Assembly: GCA_964616145.1 (NCBI GenBank)
Contig: CAZTRD010000001.1
Location: forward strand, 62,001 to 126,000
Source: JAQTNP01 sp964616145
GTDB taxonomy: Bacteria; Patescibacteriota; Minisyncoccia; Minisyncoccales; PEYH01
Reading direction: 5' to 3'
Length of the DNA: 64,000 nt
Positions 16,465 through 23,825 of this stretch are shown one piece after another. The position numbers were made by a program, and so were the translations under genes. The stretch's first letter is position 1. Each line of letters begins with the position of its first letter. The notes under the pieces are model-generated. The model did no database searches and had not been told where the DNA came from. It saw only the letters and a program-made list of their open reading frames with translations.

Positions 16465-17526
16465 ATGGACAATCAACAAAAAATTCTGGATATATCATGG
16501 TCAACAATAGTTAGATTTATTATTGCTGCCGTTATTATATATTTTCTTTTTATAATAAAGGATCTTGTTGTTTATTTTATCTTTGCAGTAATAATATCCA
16601 TTCTATTCAACCCTGCAATTAATTTTCTGGAAAAGAAAAAGCTTCCCAGAGCATTATCAACCTTTATCGTATACTTCGGGATATTCTTCTTATTGGGATT
16701 ATTTGTATATCTGACTACCCCCATGCTATTTTCAGAACTTAGGGATTTTGCCATGAAGTTCCCGGAATATTTTGAAACCGCTTCTCCGTACCTGAAAGGA
16801 CTGCAGTTGAGCGCTTTGGCTAATTTCCAGAGCTTTACCCAGGCCCTAGAAAATATGTTAGCCAAAACATCCTCAAGCTTCTTTTCAGCTTTAGGCTCTA
16901 TCTTTGGAGGGATAATCACCACAATAGCTATCTTTTCCATCTCTTTCTTTTTGTCTTTAGAAGAAAGAGCAATAGTGAAATTTTTGGCAGTGATGATTCC
17001 GGATAAATATAGACAAAAAGCCCTAGATGTATGGTCAGTTAGCCAAAGAAAGGTTTCTGTTTGGTTTGGAACCAGAGTCTTGGGAATGGTTTTTGTAGGA
17101 GTTATTACTACAATTACCTGCTATTGCTTGGGGATAAAATACGCATTCTTTTTCGGACTGATTGCTGGATTATCTGATTTGATACCAACAATAGGTCCAT
17201 TGGTTGCCGGGGCTGCCATAGCTATGTTTGTCCTTATCCTGTCTGTGCCAAAAGCATTGCTATTCATATTAATCTTTGTTTTAGTTCAGCAGATAGAAAA
17301 TCATATATTGATACCTATCTTAAGCAAGAAGTTTTTAAAGCTTTCCCCAGCCCTTGTTTTAATGGCGGTCTTAATTGGTTCAAGAGTATGGGGAATCTTG
17401 GGATCAATATTGGCCATTCCTCTCATGGCTATGCTATTTGAAGTAATCAAGGGAATTTGGACCAGGAATACATCAATAGTTCAGAATATTCCGGTTGTAG
17501 ACGATACTACTCAAGCTGATGGTTAA
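16465..17526 (+). CDS. AI-2E family (UPF0118) polytopic membrane protein
   Basis: The 353-aa protein has an N-terminal block of helices, the amphipathic central region with LFSELRDFAMKFPEYF, and a C-terminal helical bundle with IAGLSDLIPTIGPLVAGAAIAM and QQIENHILIPILSKK, typical of the AI-2E transporter family. Members have been linked to quorum signal export and sodium/proton antiport; the substrate here cannot be assigned. It overlaps rsmI by 8 nt. Confidence 0.9.
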   Translation: MDNQQKILDISWSTIVRFIIAAVIIYFLFIIKDLVVYFIFAVIISILFNPAINFLEKKKLPRALSTFIVYFGIFFLLGLFVYLTTPMLFSELRDFAMKFPEYFETASPYLKGLQLSALANFQSFTQALENMLAKTSSSFFSALGSIFGGIITTIAIFSISFFLSLEERAIVKFLAVMIPDKYRQKALDVWSVSQRKVSVWFGTRVLGMVFVGVITTITCYCLGIKYAFFFGLIAGLSDLIPTIGPLVAGAAIAMFVLILSVPKALLFILIFVLVQQIENHILIPILSKKFLKLSPALVLMAVLIGSRVWGILGSILAIPLMAMLFEVIKGIWTRNTSIVQNIPVVDDTTQADG

Positions 17527-18193
17527 ACTATATATAATTGCCACCCCAATAGGCAATTTGGAAGATATAACTTTTAGAGCTGTAAGGATATTAAAAGAGG
17601 TTGATTTGGTTTTGGCAGAGAATGTAATGAAAGCCAGAAATCTTTTAAAGAAATATCAGATAGATACAAAGATAATCAAATACGAACAGCATTCATTATC
17701 CAGGGTTTTGGATAGATTAGTTTTTACCCTAAAAGAAGGGAAAAACATTGCTTTGATAAGCGAAGCTGGAACTCCCGGAATTTCAGATCCTGGCAATGAA
17801 TTGATAGAGGCGTTGTATAAAAAATTGGAGAACATTTCCATTATTCCTATCCCCGGACCATCCTCAGTAAGCGCAGCTGCTTCCATTGCTGGTATTTCAA
17901 TGCAAAGGTTTTTGTTTCTGGGTTTTGTTCCGAAGAAAGGGCAGAAATTCTTCAATGAACTATTAGAACAAAAACTTCCTGTCATATTTTTTGAAACACC
18001 ATACAGAATCGTAAAAACATTGGAAAAAATCAATGGGCTTGCGCCAAATGCATATTTGGTGGTAATGAGGGAATTAACAAAACAATTTGAAACCGTTTAC
18101 AGAGGGAAAGCCAAAGAAATAATTGAACAATTATTGAAAACATCGACAAAAGGAGAATTTGTTATAGTATTTAAAAAGGAATATGAAAGATAA
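17519..18193 (+). CDS. rsmI: 16S rRNA (cytidine1402-2'-O)-methyltransferase RsmI
   Basis: The 224-aa protein starts with IATPIGNLEDITFRAVRIL and has EAGTPGISDPG and PIPGPSS-VSAAASIAG, the SAM-binding blocks of the tetrapyrrole-methylase fold specific to RsmI. It methylates the ribose of C1402 in the decoding centre. The usual AEDTR motif is altered to AENVMKARNLL. At 224 aa it lacks the C-terminal extension seen in E. coli. It is translationally coupled on both sides (8-nt and 11-nt overlaps). Confidence 0.93.
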   Translation: MVKLYIIATPIGNLEDITFRAVRILKEVDLVLAENVMKARNLLKKYQIDTKIIKYEQHSLSRVLDRLVFTLKEGKNIALISEAGTPGISDPGNELIEALYKKLENISIIPIPGPSSVSAAASIAGISMQRFLFLGFVPKKGQKFFNELLEQKLPVIFFETPYRIVKTLEKINGLAPNAYLVVMRELTKQFETVYRGKAKEIIEQLLKTSTKGEFVIVFKKEYER

Positions 18194-19619
18194 ATTTTAC
18201 ATTACAACTAGTATCGCCTATACCAATGCGCCTCCGCACATTGGTTTTGCGCTTGAATTGGCTCAGGCAGATGTTTTGGCTAGATATTACAGATTGCTAG
18301 GCAGAGAAGTATTTTTTCTGACAGGAACAGATGAACACGGGATCAAGGTGCAAAAGGAGGCGGAAAAGAATCAAATATCTCCGGAAATTTTCAGTTCTCA
18401 AATATCTGAAAAGTTCTTATCTCTAACTAAAATCTTAAATATTTCCAATGATGATTTTATCAGAACAACTGATAAAAAAAGGCATATTCCTGTAGTAGAA
18501 AGAATCTGGCAGAAGCTGGTAGATAACGGGGATATATATAAGAGGGAGTATGAAGGATATTATTGTGTTGGCTGCGAAGCCTTTATCACTTCTAAGGACC
18601 TGGAAGGCGGGAAATGTATAATCCATAAAACAGAACCGCAATTGGTTAAGGAAGAGAATTATTTCTTCAGATTATCTAAATATCAGAAGCAATTAGAAGA
18701 TATTATTGAGAGGGAGAAAATTAAGATTTATCCAGAAGAAAGAAAAAATGAAGTTTTAAGTTTCATCAAACAAGGATTGGAAGATATCAGTTTTTCCAGA
18801 TCAATAAAGAATCTTTCATGGGGTATACCTGTTCCCAATGATGAAACTCAAATTATGTATGTTTGGGCAGATGCTTTAAGCAACTATATTTCTGCTATCG
18901 GCTATTCTTCTGATGTAAAAACATTTGGAAAGTTTTGGCCTGCAGATATTCAGTGCATTGGAAAAGATATATTAAGATTTCATGCTATACACTGGCCAGC
19001 AATGCTTTTGGCCCTAGGGCTTTCAATGCCAAAAGCAATTCTTGTCCATGGCTTTATCACTTCAGATGGGCAGAAAATGTCTAAAAGCTTGGGAAATGTA
19101 GTTGATCCTTTTGAATTGGTCAAGAACTATGGAGTTGATGCAGTCAGATACTATATCTTAAGGGAGATTCCAACTACCAAGGATGGAGATTTTTCCATTG
19201 ATAAGTTTTTGAAGAGATATAATGGAGATTTAGCTTCAGGATTAGGCAATTTTTCTGCCAGAGTCAGCATAATAGCTTTGAAAAATAATATTAAAGTTGA
19301 TTTAAAGGAAAAAATATCTGATAAAGAACTAGCGGATGTTTTAAAAGAAACAAAAGAGAAATATGATTCCTTTGTCCAAGAAATAAAATTAAGCGAAGCT
19401 TTATCCTGTTTATGGGATTTGATAGGATTTTGCGATAAATTCATTGAAAAAGAAAAGATTTGGGAAAATCCAAAAGAAAAAGAAAAAACGATAAAAAACT
19501 TAATATTGATTCTTTCTAACCTTTCAGAACTATTAAAGCCATTTTTGCCAGAAACTGCAGAAAAGATAGTAGAGCAGATAAGAGGATCCAGGAAAGAACC
19601 AATATTTCCTAGAATATGA
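18183..19619 (+). CDS. metG: Methionyl-tRNA synthetase
   Basis: This 478-aa class I enzyme has YTNAPPHIGFALELAQADV (HIGH as HIGF), GTDEHGIK, a zinc knuckle CVGCEAFI...C-x2-H, and DGQKMSKSLGN. The alpha-helical anticodon domain is present but the C-terminal EMAP/tRNA-binding dimerisation domain is absent, so it is a short MetRS. The start overlaps rsmI by 11 nt and the end overlaps tatD by 4 nt. The AAGGA before the ATG lies within rsmI and may be incidental. Confidence 0.95.
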   Translation: MKDKFYITTSIAYTNAPPHIGFALELAQADVLARYYRLLGREVFFLTGTDEHGIKVQKEAEKNQISPEIFSSQISEKFLSLTKILNISNDDFIRTTDKKRHIPVVERIWQKLVDNGDIYKREYEGYYCVGCEAFITSKDLEGGKCIIHKTEPQLVKEENYFFRLSKYQKQLEDIIEREKIKIYPEERKNEVLSFIKQGLEDISFSRSIKNLSWGIPVPNDETQIMYVWADALSNYISAIGYSSDVKTFGKFWPADIQCIGKDILRFHAIHWPAMLLALGLSMPKAILVHGFITSDGQKMSKSLGNVVDPFELVKNYGVDAVRYYILREIPTTKDGDFSIDKFLKRYNGDLASGLGNFSARVSIIALKNNIKVDLKEKISDKELADVLKETKEKYDSFVQEIKLSEALSCLWDLIGFCDKFIEKEKIWENPKEKEKTIKNLILILSNLSELLKPFLPETAEKIVEQIRGSRKEPIFPRI

Positions 19620-20434
19620 TATTTGATACTCATGCCCATGTTAATTTCAGGGTTTTTGACAATGATAGGGACGAAGTAATCAAGAAATGCCTGGATAGAG
19701 GTATTTCTATCATTAATGTTGGAAGCAATTTTAATACGTCTGAAATAGCTGTTGATCTGGCTAATCAATATCAAGAAGTATATGCTTCTGTTGGTTTGCA
19801 TCCGATTCACGTAGATAAGAGCATTTTAAGAGTGAAAGATGAAGAAGAGGGTATTAATGAAGAATCCAGTTTTGATTATAACAAATACAAAGAATTAGCT
19901 AGGGATAGAAAAGTGGTGGCAATTGGAGAAACAGGACTTGATTACTATTACCGTCCCAAAACTAAAACCAAATTAGCAGAATTCAAGGCAAAACAAAAAG
20001 AAGTTTTGATAAAACAAGTTGAATTAGCAGAAGAATTAAATCTTCCTATCATTTTTCATTGCCGAATGGCTCATGATGATTTGATAGAGTTCTTAAAGGA
20101 TAAAAAGCTGAGAGGAGTAATACATTGCTTTACCGGGGATTTAAATCAAGCTAAAGAATATATACGAATGGGATACTATTTAGGATTTAATGGAATTATC
20201 TTTAAATTGAATCTAGATGAAATTATCAAAGAAATCCCGATAGATAGAATTCTTTTAGAAACAGATTGTCCGTATCTTACTCCGTCCGGATATGCTACAG
20301 ATAGAAATGATCCGATAGGGGTGGAGTATGTGGCAAAAAGGGTAGCAGAGATTAAAAAGGTAGATCTGACAGAACTTATTAACAAGACGAATGATAATGC
20401 GATAAACCTATTCGGATTGGACAAAATACTATAA
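19616..20434 (+). CDS. tatD: TatD-family metal-dependent hydrolase/DNase
   Basis: The 272-aa TIM-barrel protein has the metal ligands DTHAHVN, GETGLDYYYR, FHCRMA and ETDCPYLTP in family order. TatD proteins are 3'-5' exonucleases or deoxyribonucleases in repair and DNA turnover. It ends the M16-AI-2E-rsmI-metG-tatD run, all tightly spaced. A metG-tatD pairing is common in bacteria. Confidence 0.93.
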   Translation: MIFDTHAHVNFRVFDNDRDEVIKKCLDRGISIINVGSNFNTSEIAVDLANQYQEVYASVGLHPIHVDKSILRVKDEEEGINEESSFDYNKYKELARDRKVVAIGETGLDYYYRPKTKTKLAEFKAKQKEVLIKQVELAEELNLPIIFHCRMAHDDLIEFLKDKKLRGVIHCFTGDLNQAKEYIRMGYYLGFNGIIFKLNLDEIIKEIPIDRILLETDCPYLTPSGYATDRNDPIGVEYVAKRVAEIKKVDLTELINKTNDNAINLFGLDKIL

Positions 20435-20445
20435 TTGTGATATCA

Positions 20446-20451
20446 TATAAT
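20446..20451 (+). promoter_or_regulatory. Candidate -10 box of the 20.46-kb mini-unit
   Basis: TATAAT ends 5 nt before the first stem at 20457. No convincing -35 hexamer was found at the right distance, so only the -10 is called. Confidence 0.35.
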
Positions 20452-20479
20452 TACCTGACACCATAAGGAGGTGATTCTA

Positions 20480-20584
20480 ATGAAATGGTGTCCTGAGAAA
20501 AGGAAAGCGTTCCCGATCCTTGAGAGAGTCGGGAATGCGCTCGTTCGTCAGTTCGCCCCTCTCGCTGGCCGGCCTTTGGGCTAG
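20480..20584 (+). CDS. Possible 34-aa peptide with near-perfect SD
   Basis: ATG at 20480 is preceded by AAGGAGGTGAT with 5 nt spacing, the strongest SD in the window. The peptide starts MKWCPEKRKAF and ends at TAG inside the long third stem. Composition is GC-rich with CTC, GCC and CGG codons unlike neighbouring genes. I recognise no family. Coding is supported only by the SD and start; the stacked hairpins argue that the RNA itself may be the product. Confidence 0.4.
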   Translation: MKWCPEKRKAFPILERVGNALVRQFAPLAGRPLG

Positions 20585-20615
20585 CCAGCGAGAGGGCATA
20601 CAACCTAACTATTAT

Positions 20616-20636
20616 AAACAGGTCTTCCCTGTTTTT
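20616..20636 (+). terminator. Intrinsic terminator of the 20.46-kb mini-unit
   Basis: AAACAGG and CCTGTTT pair around TCTTC and run into GTTTTTGTTTT. Confidence 0.8.
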
Positions 20637-20652
20637 GTTTTGGGATATACTA

Positions 20653-20680
20653 TTGACAAGATTATTTCTATAAGTAGGAT
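20653..20680 (+). promoter_or_regulatory. Promoter of the tRNA-like pair
   Basis: TTGACA, a 16-nt spacer and TAGGAT place the start near 20687, a few bases before the first tRNA-like gene. Confidence 0.6.
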
Positions 20681-20691
20681 TATAGATATCA

Positions 20692-20781
20692 GCCGGGGTG
20701 GTGGAAAAGGGCAGACACGCACAAGTCTTCACGATTGTGTGAGGATGATCCCTCGTGTAGGTTCAAATCCTACCCTCGGCA
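20692..20781 (+). tRNA. Class II tRNA (tRNA-Leu-like body) with abnormal anticodon loop
   Basis: The acceptor GCCGGGG/CCTCGGC, a leucine-type D-arm (GTGGAAAAGGGCAGACAC), a long variable arm GAGG/CCTC and the T-arm GTAGG-TTCAAAT-CCTAC are all sound. Discriminator A73 and overall sequence resemble tRNA-Leu. The anticodon stem CACAA/TTGTG closes a 10-nt loop GTCTTCACGA instead of 7 nt. Bulging G and pairing T-A leaves loop CTTCACG, which would read anticodon TCA (UGA codon). UGA is a stop in this genome, so a normal Leu assignment fails. It could be a suppressor or selenocysteine-like tRNA, a decoy for LeuRS, or a decayed gene. CCA is not encoded. Confidence 0.7.
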
Positions 20782-20800
20782 ATAGTACGCTTTGCACTCC

Positions 20801-20870
20801 GGTGACGTAGCTCAATTGGTAGAGCACTGGGATAAATCCCGGGGGTGGGGTTCGATTCCTCCCGTCACCT
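20801..20870 (+). tRNA. tRNA-like gene with 6-nt anticodon loop
   Basis: The acceptor GGTGACG/CGTCACC, D-arm GCTC-AATTGGTA-GAGC and T-loop TTCGATT are standard. The anticodon stem CTGGG/CCCGG encloses only ATAAAT (6 nt), so no normal U33-anticodon-purine37 arrangement exists. The variable loop is short (3 nt) and the T-stem has one U-C mismatch. Total length is 70 nt. The anticodon identity cannot be assigned. It may be non-decoding, degenerate, or carry a sequence error. Confidence 0.6.
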
Positions 20871-20882
20871 TTAGTGCGGTTC

Positions 20883-20921
20883 AGCGGTCCAGGGCAATGC
20901 TTCTGGACCGCTTGCCCTTTT
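20883..20921 (+). terminator. Terminator with two mutually exclusive stems before leuS
   Basis: AGCGGTCCAG (20883-20892) pairs with CTGGACCGCT (20903-20912). Alternatively AGGGCAA (20891-20897) pairs with TTGCCCT (20912-20918) directly before the U-run. The two share bases, so this could be a plain nested terminator for the tRNA unit or an attenuator for leuS. Confidence 0.65.
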
Positions 20922-20957
20922 TGTAATAGAAAGGTAATTGATATAGAATTAAATATT

Positions 20958-23393
20958 ATGGCTTCTTACGATTTCAAGACAATTGAAAAGAAGTGGCAAG
21001 AAAACTGGGATAAAAAAGGGATTTTTTTGGTTGATGAGAAATCAAAAAAACCAAAAGCATATATTCTAGATATGTTTCCATATCCTTCCGGAGCCGGATT
21101 GCATGTTGGTCATCCAAGAGGATATATCGGAACAGATATCATCGCCAGATTCATGAAGATGAAAGGATATAATGTTTTGCATCCCATGGGATGGGATGCA
21201 TTTGGTCTTCCGGCAGAAAACTATGCCATCAAAACAGGCATTCATCCGGAAATATCTACTAAAGAAAACATCCATAAGTTTAAAAAACAAATGGATCTGA
21301 TTGGTCTTTCATATGATTGGTCCAGGGAAGTAAATACATCAAATCCGAGTTATTACAAATGGACTCAATGGATATTCCTTTTGCTTTTTAAGAAGGGTTT
21401 AGCATATCAAGCGGTTTTGCCAATCAATTGGTGTCCGTCTTGCAAGACAGGGTTAGCTAATGAAGAAGTAGTGAATGGAAAATGCGAGAGATGCGGGACA
21501 GAAGTTACCAAAAAGAATATCAGACAATGGGTATTGAAGATTACTGCATATAGCCAGGAGCTATTAGATGGATTAGAGGGATTAGATTGGCCGGAGAAGA
21601 TTAAAGAAATGCAGAGAAATTGGATAGGGAAATCAGAAGGAGCTGATATTAATTTTCAGGTTAAAGATTCTGATGTGAAGATCAAAGTTTTTACAACTAG
21701 GCCCGACACTATTTTTGGAGCCACATTCCTTGTTTTGGCTCCAGAGCATCCGATATTAGATAGTATTATTAGTAAAGAAAAGCTAGAAGTTAAAAAATAT
21801 CAAGAAGAGACAAAAAAGAAATTAGATATAGATAGGCAATTGGAAGATAAAGAAAAAACAGGAGTATTTATCGGTTCCTATGCTGTTAATCCTGCAACAG
21901 GAAAAGAAATACCGATATATATAGCTGACTATGTCCTTCCATATTACGGCTACGGAGCAATAATAGCAGTTCCTGCTCACGATCAAAGGGACTGGGATTT
22001 TGCTAAAAAATATGGACTGGAGATTATACAAGTAATTCAATCCCAAGAAAACCTTGAGAGGGTATATATCGGAGAAGGAGATTTGATGAATTCCGGAAAG
22101 TTTGATGGAATAAATTCTTCTAAAGCCCAGAAAGAAATAGTTTCTTGGTTGAAGAAAAAAGGTTTTGCCGATTTTACTGTTAACTATAAATTAAGGGATT
22201 GGGTATTCTCCCGCCAGAGATATTGGGGAGAACCAATACCTTTGGTATTTTGTCCTCATTGCAAAGAAGAAATTGAATCAGGCAAATACAAGAAAAATGA
22301 ATTCAGCAAAGGAGAAATATTAAATCCTGGCTGGATTGCTTTGGAAGAAAAAGATTTACCTTTAACATTGCCAGAGGTTGATAAATTTGAACCTACTGGG
22401 ACAGGGGAATCTCCCTTAATCAATGTGGCATATTGGATAAAAACCAAATGTCCTAAATGCGGGGGAGAGGCAAAAAGAGAAACAAATACCATGCCTCAAT
22501 GGGCAGGCTCTTGTTGGTATTTTATCCGCTATGCTGATCCTGATAATGAAAAGGAAATTATTGATAGGAAAAAAGAAAAGAAATGGTTGCCTGTTGATTT
22601 CTACATTGGAGGAGCAGAGCATGCAGTTTTGCATCTCTTGTATTCCAGATTCTGGATCAAAGTATTAAAAGAAGAAAAGATCATTTCTTTTGACGAGCCA
22701 TTTCTTAAATTAAGAACCATTGGTCTGATTCTAGCTCCAGATGGACAAAAGATGTCAAAATCAAGGGGTAATGTGATAAACCCAGATGATATTATTGAAG
22801 AATATGGGGCTGATGCTTTCAGAATCCATGAAATGTTCATGGGCCCATTTGATCAGCCAATCAACTGGGATACAAAAAGCATTCTGGGAGCTAAAAGATT
22901 TTTAGAGAAGGTATATGCTGCATCTAAAAACATTTCTGATAAATCGTCTTTTAAAACAGGAAAGTTGTTGCATAAGACGATAAAGAAAGTAACAGAAGAT
23001 ATACAAGAGCAGAAATTCAATACTGCTATTGCTGCAATGATGGAATTCATTAATAATATTGATCAGATATCTTTTGAAGATTTCAGAAAATTCCTTAAGA
23101 TATTATCAGTATTTGCCCCCCATATATCGGAAGAATTGTATAAGCCAGAGGTTTCCATATTCAATGAATCTTGGCCAGAATACAACAAGAATCTTATCAT
23201 CGATGAAAAGATAGAAATAATAGTGCAAGTGAATGGAAAATTAAGAGATACAATTTCTGTTAATCTTGACTCTAATGAAGAAGAAGTCAAGAATCTTGCT
23301 TTACAATCAGAAAAGATCCAGAAACATCTGGAAGAAAAAGAGATTGGAAAGACAATCTTTGTTAAAAACAAATTAATTAATCTAGTAACATGA
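20958..23393 (+). CDS. leuS: Leucyl-tRNA synthetase
   Basis: The protein starts MASYDFKTIEKKWQENW, the usual LeuRS N-terminus; the frame stays open upstream to 20874 but that part crosses the terminator. Motifs are FPYPSGAGLHVGHPRGY (HIGH), CP1 editing TTRPDTIFGATFLVL and a GYGAIIAVPAHDQRD block, WVFSRQRYWGEPIP, and GQKMSKSRGNV. About 811 aa, bacterial type. It lies directly behind a tRNA-Leu-like gene, which may matter for its regulation. It overlaps the next gene by 4 nt. Confidence 0.96.
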   Translation: MASYDFKTIEKKWQENWDKKGIFLVDEKSKKPKAYILDMFPYPSGAGLHVGHPRGYIGTDIIARFMKMKGYNVLHPMGWDAFGLPAENYAIKTGIHPEISTKENIHKFKKQMDLIGLSYDWSREVNTSNPSYYKWTQWIFLLLFKKGLAYQAVLPINWCPSCKTGLANEEVVNGKCERCGTEVTKKNIRQWVLKITAYSQELLDGLEGLDWPEKIKEMQRNWIGKSEGADINFQVKDSDVKIKVFTTRPDTIFGATFLVLAPEHPILDSIISKEKLEVKKYQEETKKKLDIDRQLEDKEKTGVFIGSYAVNPATGKEIPIYIADYVLPYYGYGAIIAVPAHDQRDWDFAKKYGLEIIQVIQSQENLERVYIGEGDLMNSGKFDGINSSKAQKEIVSWLKKKGFADFTVNYKLRDWVFSRQRYWGEPIPLVFCPHCKEEIESGKYKKNEFSKGEILNPGWIALEEKDLPLTLPEVDKFEPTGTGESPLINVAYWIKTKCPKCGGEAKRETNTMPQWAGSCWYFIRYADPDNEKEIIDRKKEKKWLPVDFYIGGAEHAVLHLLYSRFWIKVLKEEKIISFDEPFLKLRTIGLILAPDGQKMSKSRGNVINPDDIIEEYGADAFRIHEMFMGPFDQPINWDTKSILGAKRFLEKVYAASKNISDKSSFKTGKLLHKTIKKVTEDIQEQKFNTAIAAMMEFINNIDQISFEDFRKFLKILSVFAPHISEELYKPEVSIFNESWPEYNKNLIIDEKIEIIVQVNGKLRDTISVNLDSNEEEVKNLALQSEKIQKHLEEKEIGKTIFVKNKLINLVT

Positions 23394-23821
23394 AATTAGA
23401 TATTGGACAGAGAGATAAACGAAAATTAGCAAAAAATATTATTTTTATAATTAATATAATACTGTTTTTGATAACAATGTCTTTTCCAGAATTAATTTTT
23501 GAACCAAAATTTGAATCTAACAACGGCTTTGTCATTTTACCATGCTTCCTTTTTACCCTTTACGTTGCCGTAGGGATGCCCTTATTGCTGGGAGGGCATA
23601 TTATAGATCTATTAAAAAAGAAGGATAAAGGATTTACATTTCTCGGAGCGATTCTATACCCCGCCTTAACATATCTGGTTTTGTCGGCATGGGGATCTTT
23701 AACCGAAGAAATGGAAGGTCTGTCAATAATTTTCCTAATGGTTATATTCATACCCCTATATTTTATCGTTGGTTTAGTTTCCGCTATTGTAGAGTCTCGG
23801 AGAAATAAAATTAAACCTTAA
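23390..23821 (+). CDS. Uncharacterised 143-aa polytopic membrane protein
   Basis: A short basic N-terminus is followed by about four hydrophobic helices (roughly residues 15-33, 42-62, 76-98, 110-134) and a basic tail. No known motif is recognised. The start forms an ATGA overlap with leuS, so it is translationally coupled, but nothing indicates a shared function. glmS follows after 4 nt. Confidence 0.65.
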   Translation: MKLDIGQRDKRKLAKNIIFIINIILFLITMSFPELIFEPKFESNNGFVILPCFLFTLYVAVGMPLLLGGHIIDLLKKKDKGFTFLGAILYPALTYLVLSAWGSLTEEMEGLSIIFLMVIFIPLYFIVGLVSAIVESRRNKIKP

Positions 23822-23825
23822 CTTC

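Larger units (their letters stand above)
20457..20640 (+). ncRNA. GC-rich structured mini-transcript with SD sequence in a hairpin loop
   Basis: Four consecutive stems cover this stretch: GACACCAT/ATGGTGTC (20457-20464 with 20485-20492), TCCCGA/TCGGGA (20511-20516 with 20529-20534), a 13-bp or longer stem of CCCTCTCGCTGGC type (20556-20569 with 20584-20597), and an intrinsic terminator (20616-20636). The first stem has a 20-nt loop containing AAGGAGGTGAT, an exact complement of the usual 16S rRNA 3' tail, and an ATG. It could be an mRNA for the 34-codon frame at 20480, a regulatory RNA, or both. Confidence 0.5.

Noticed and set aside
20692..20781. Genome-wide UGA recoding as in Gracilibacteria or Absconditabacteria, suggested by a UCA-like anticodon
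   Set aside because: polX and smpB end in TGA at the expected protein ends, and no internal UGA was noticed in conserved genes. The tRNA body is Leu-like, not Gly.
20874..20957. N-terminal extension of leuS
   Set aside because: It crosses the terminator hairpin and encodes no LeuRS homology; ATG 20958 gives the standard N-terminus.
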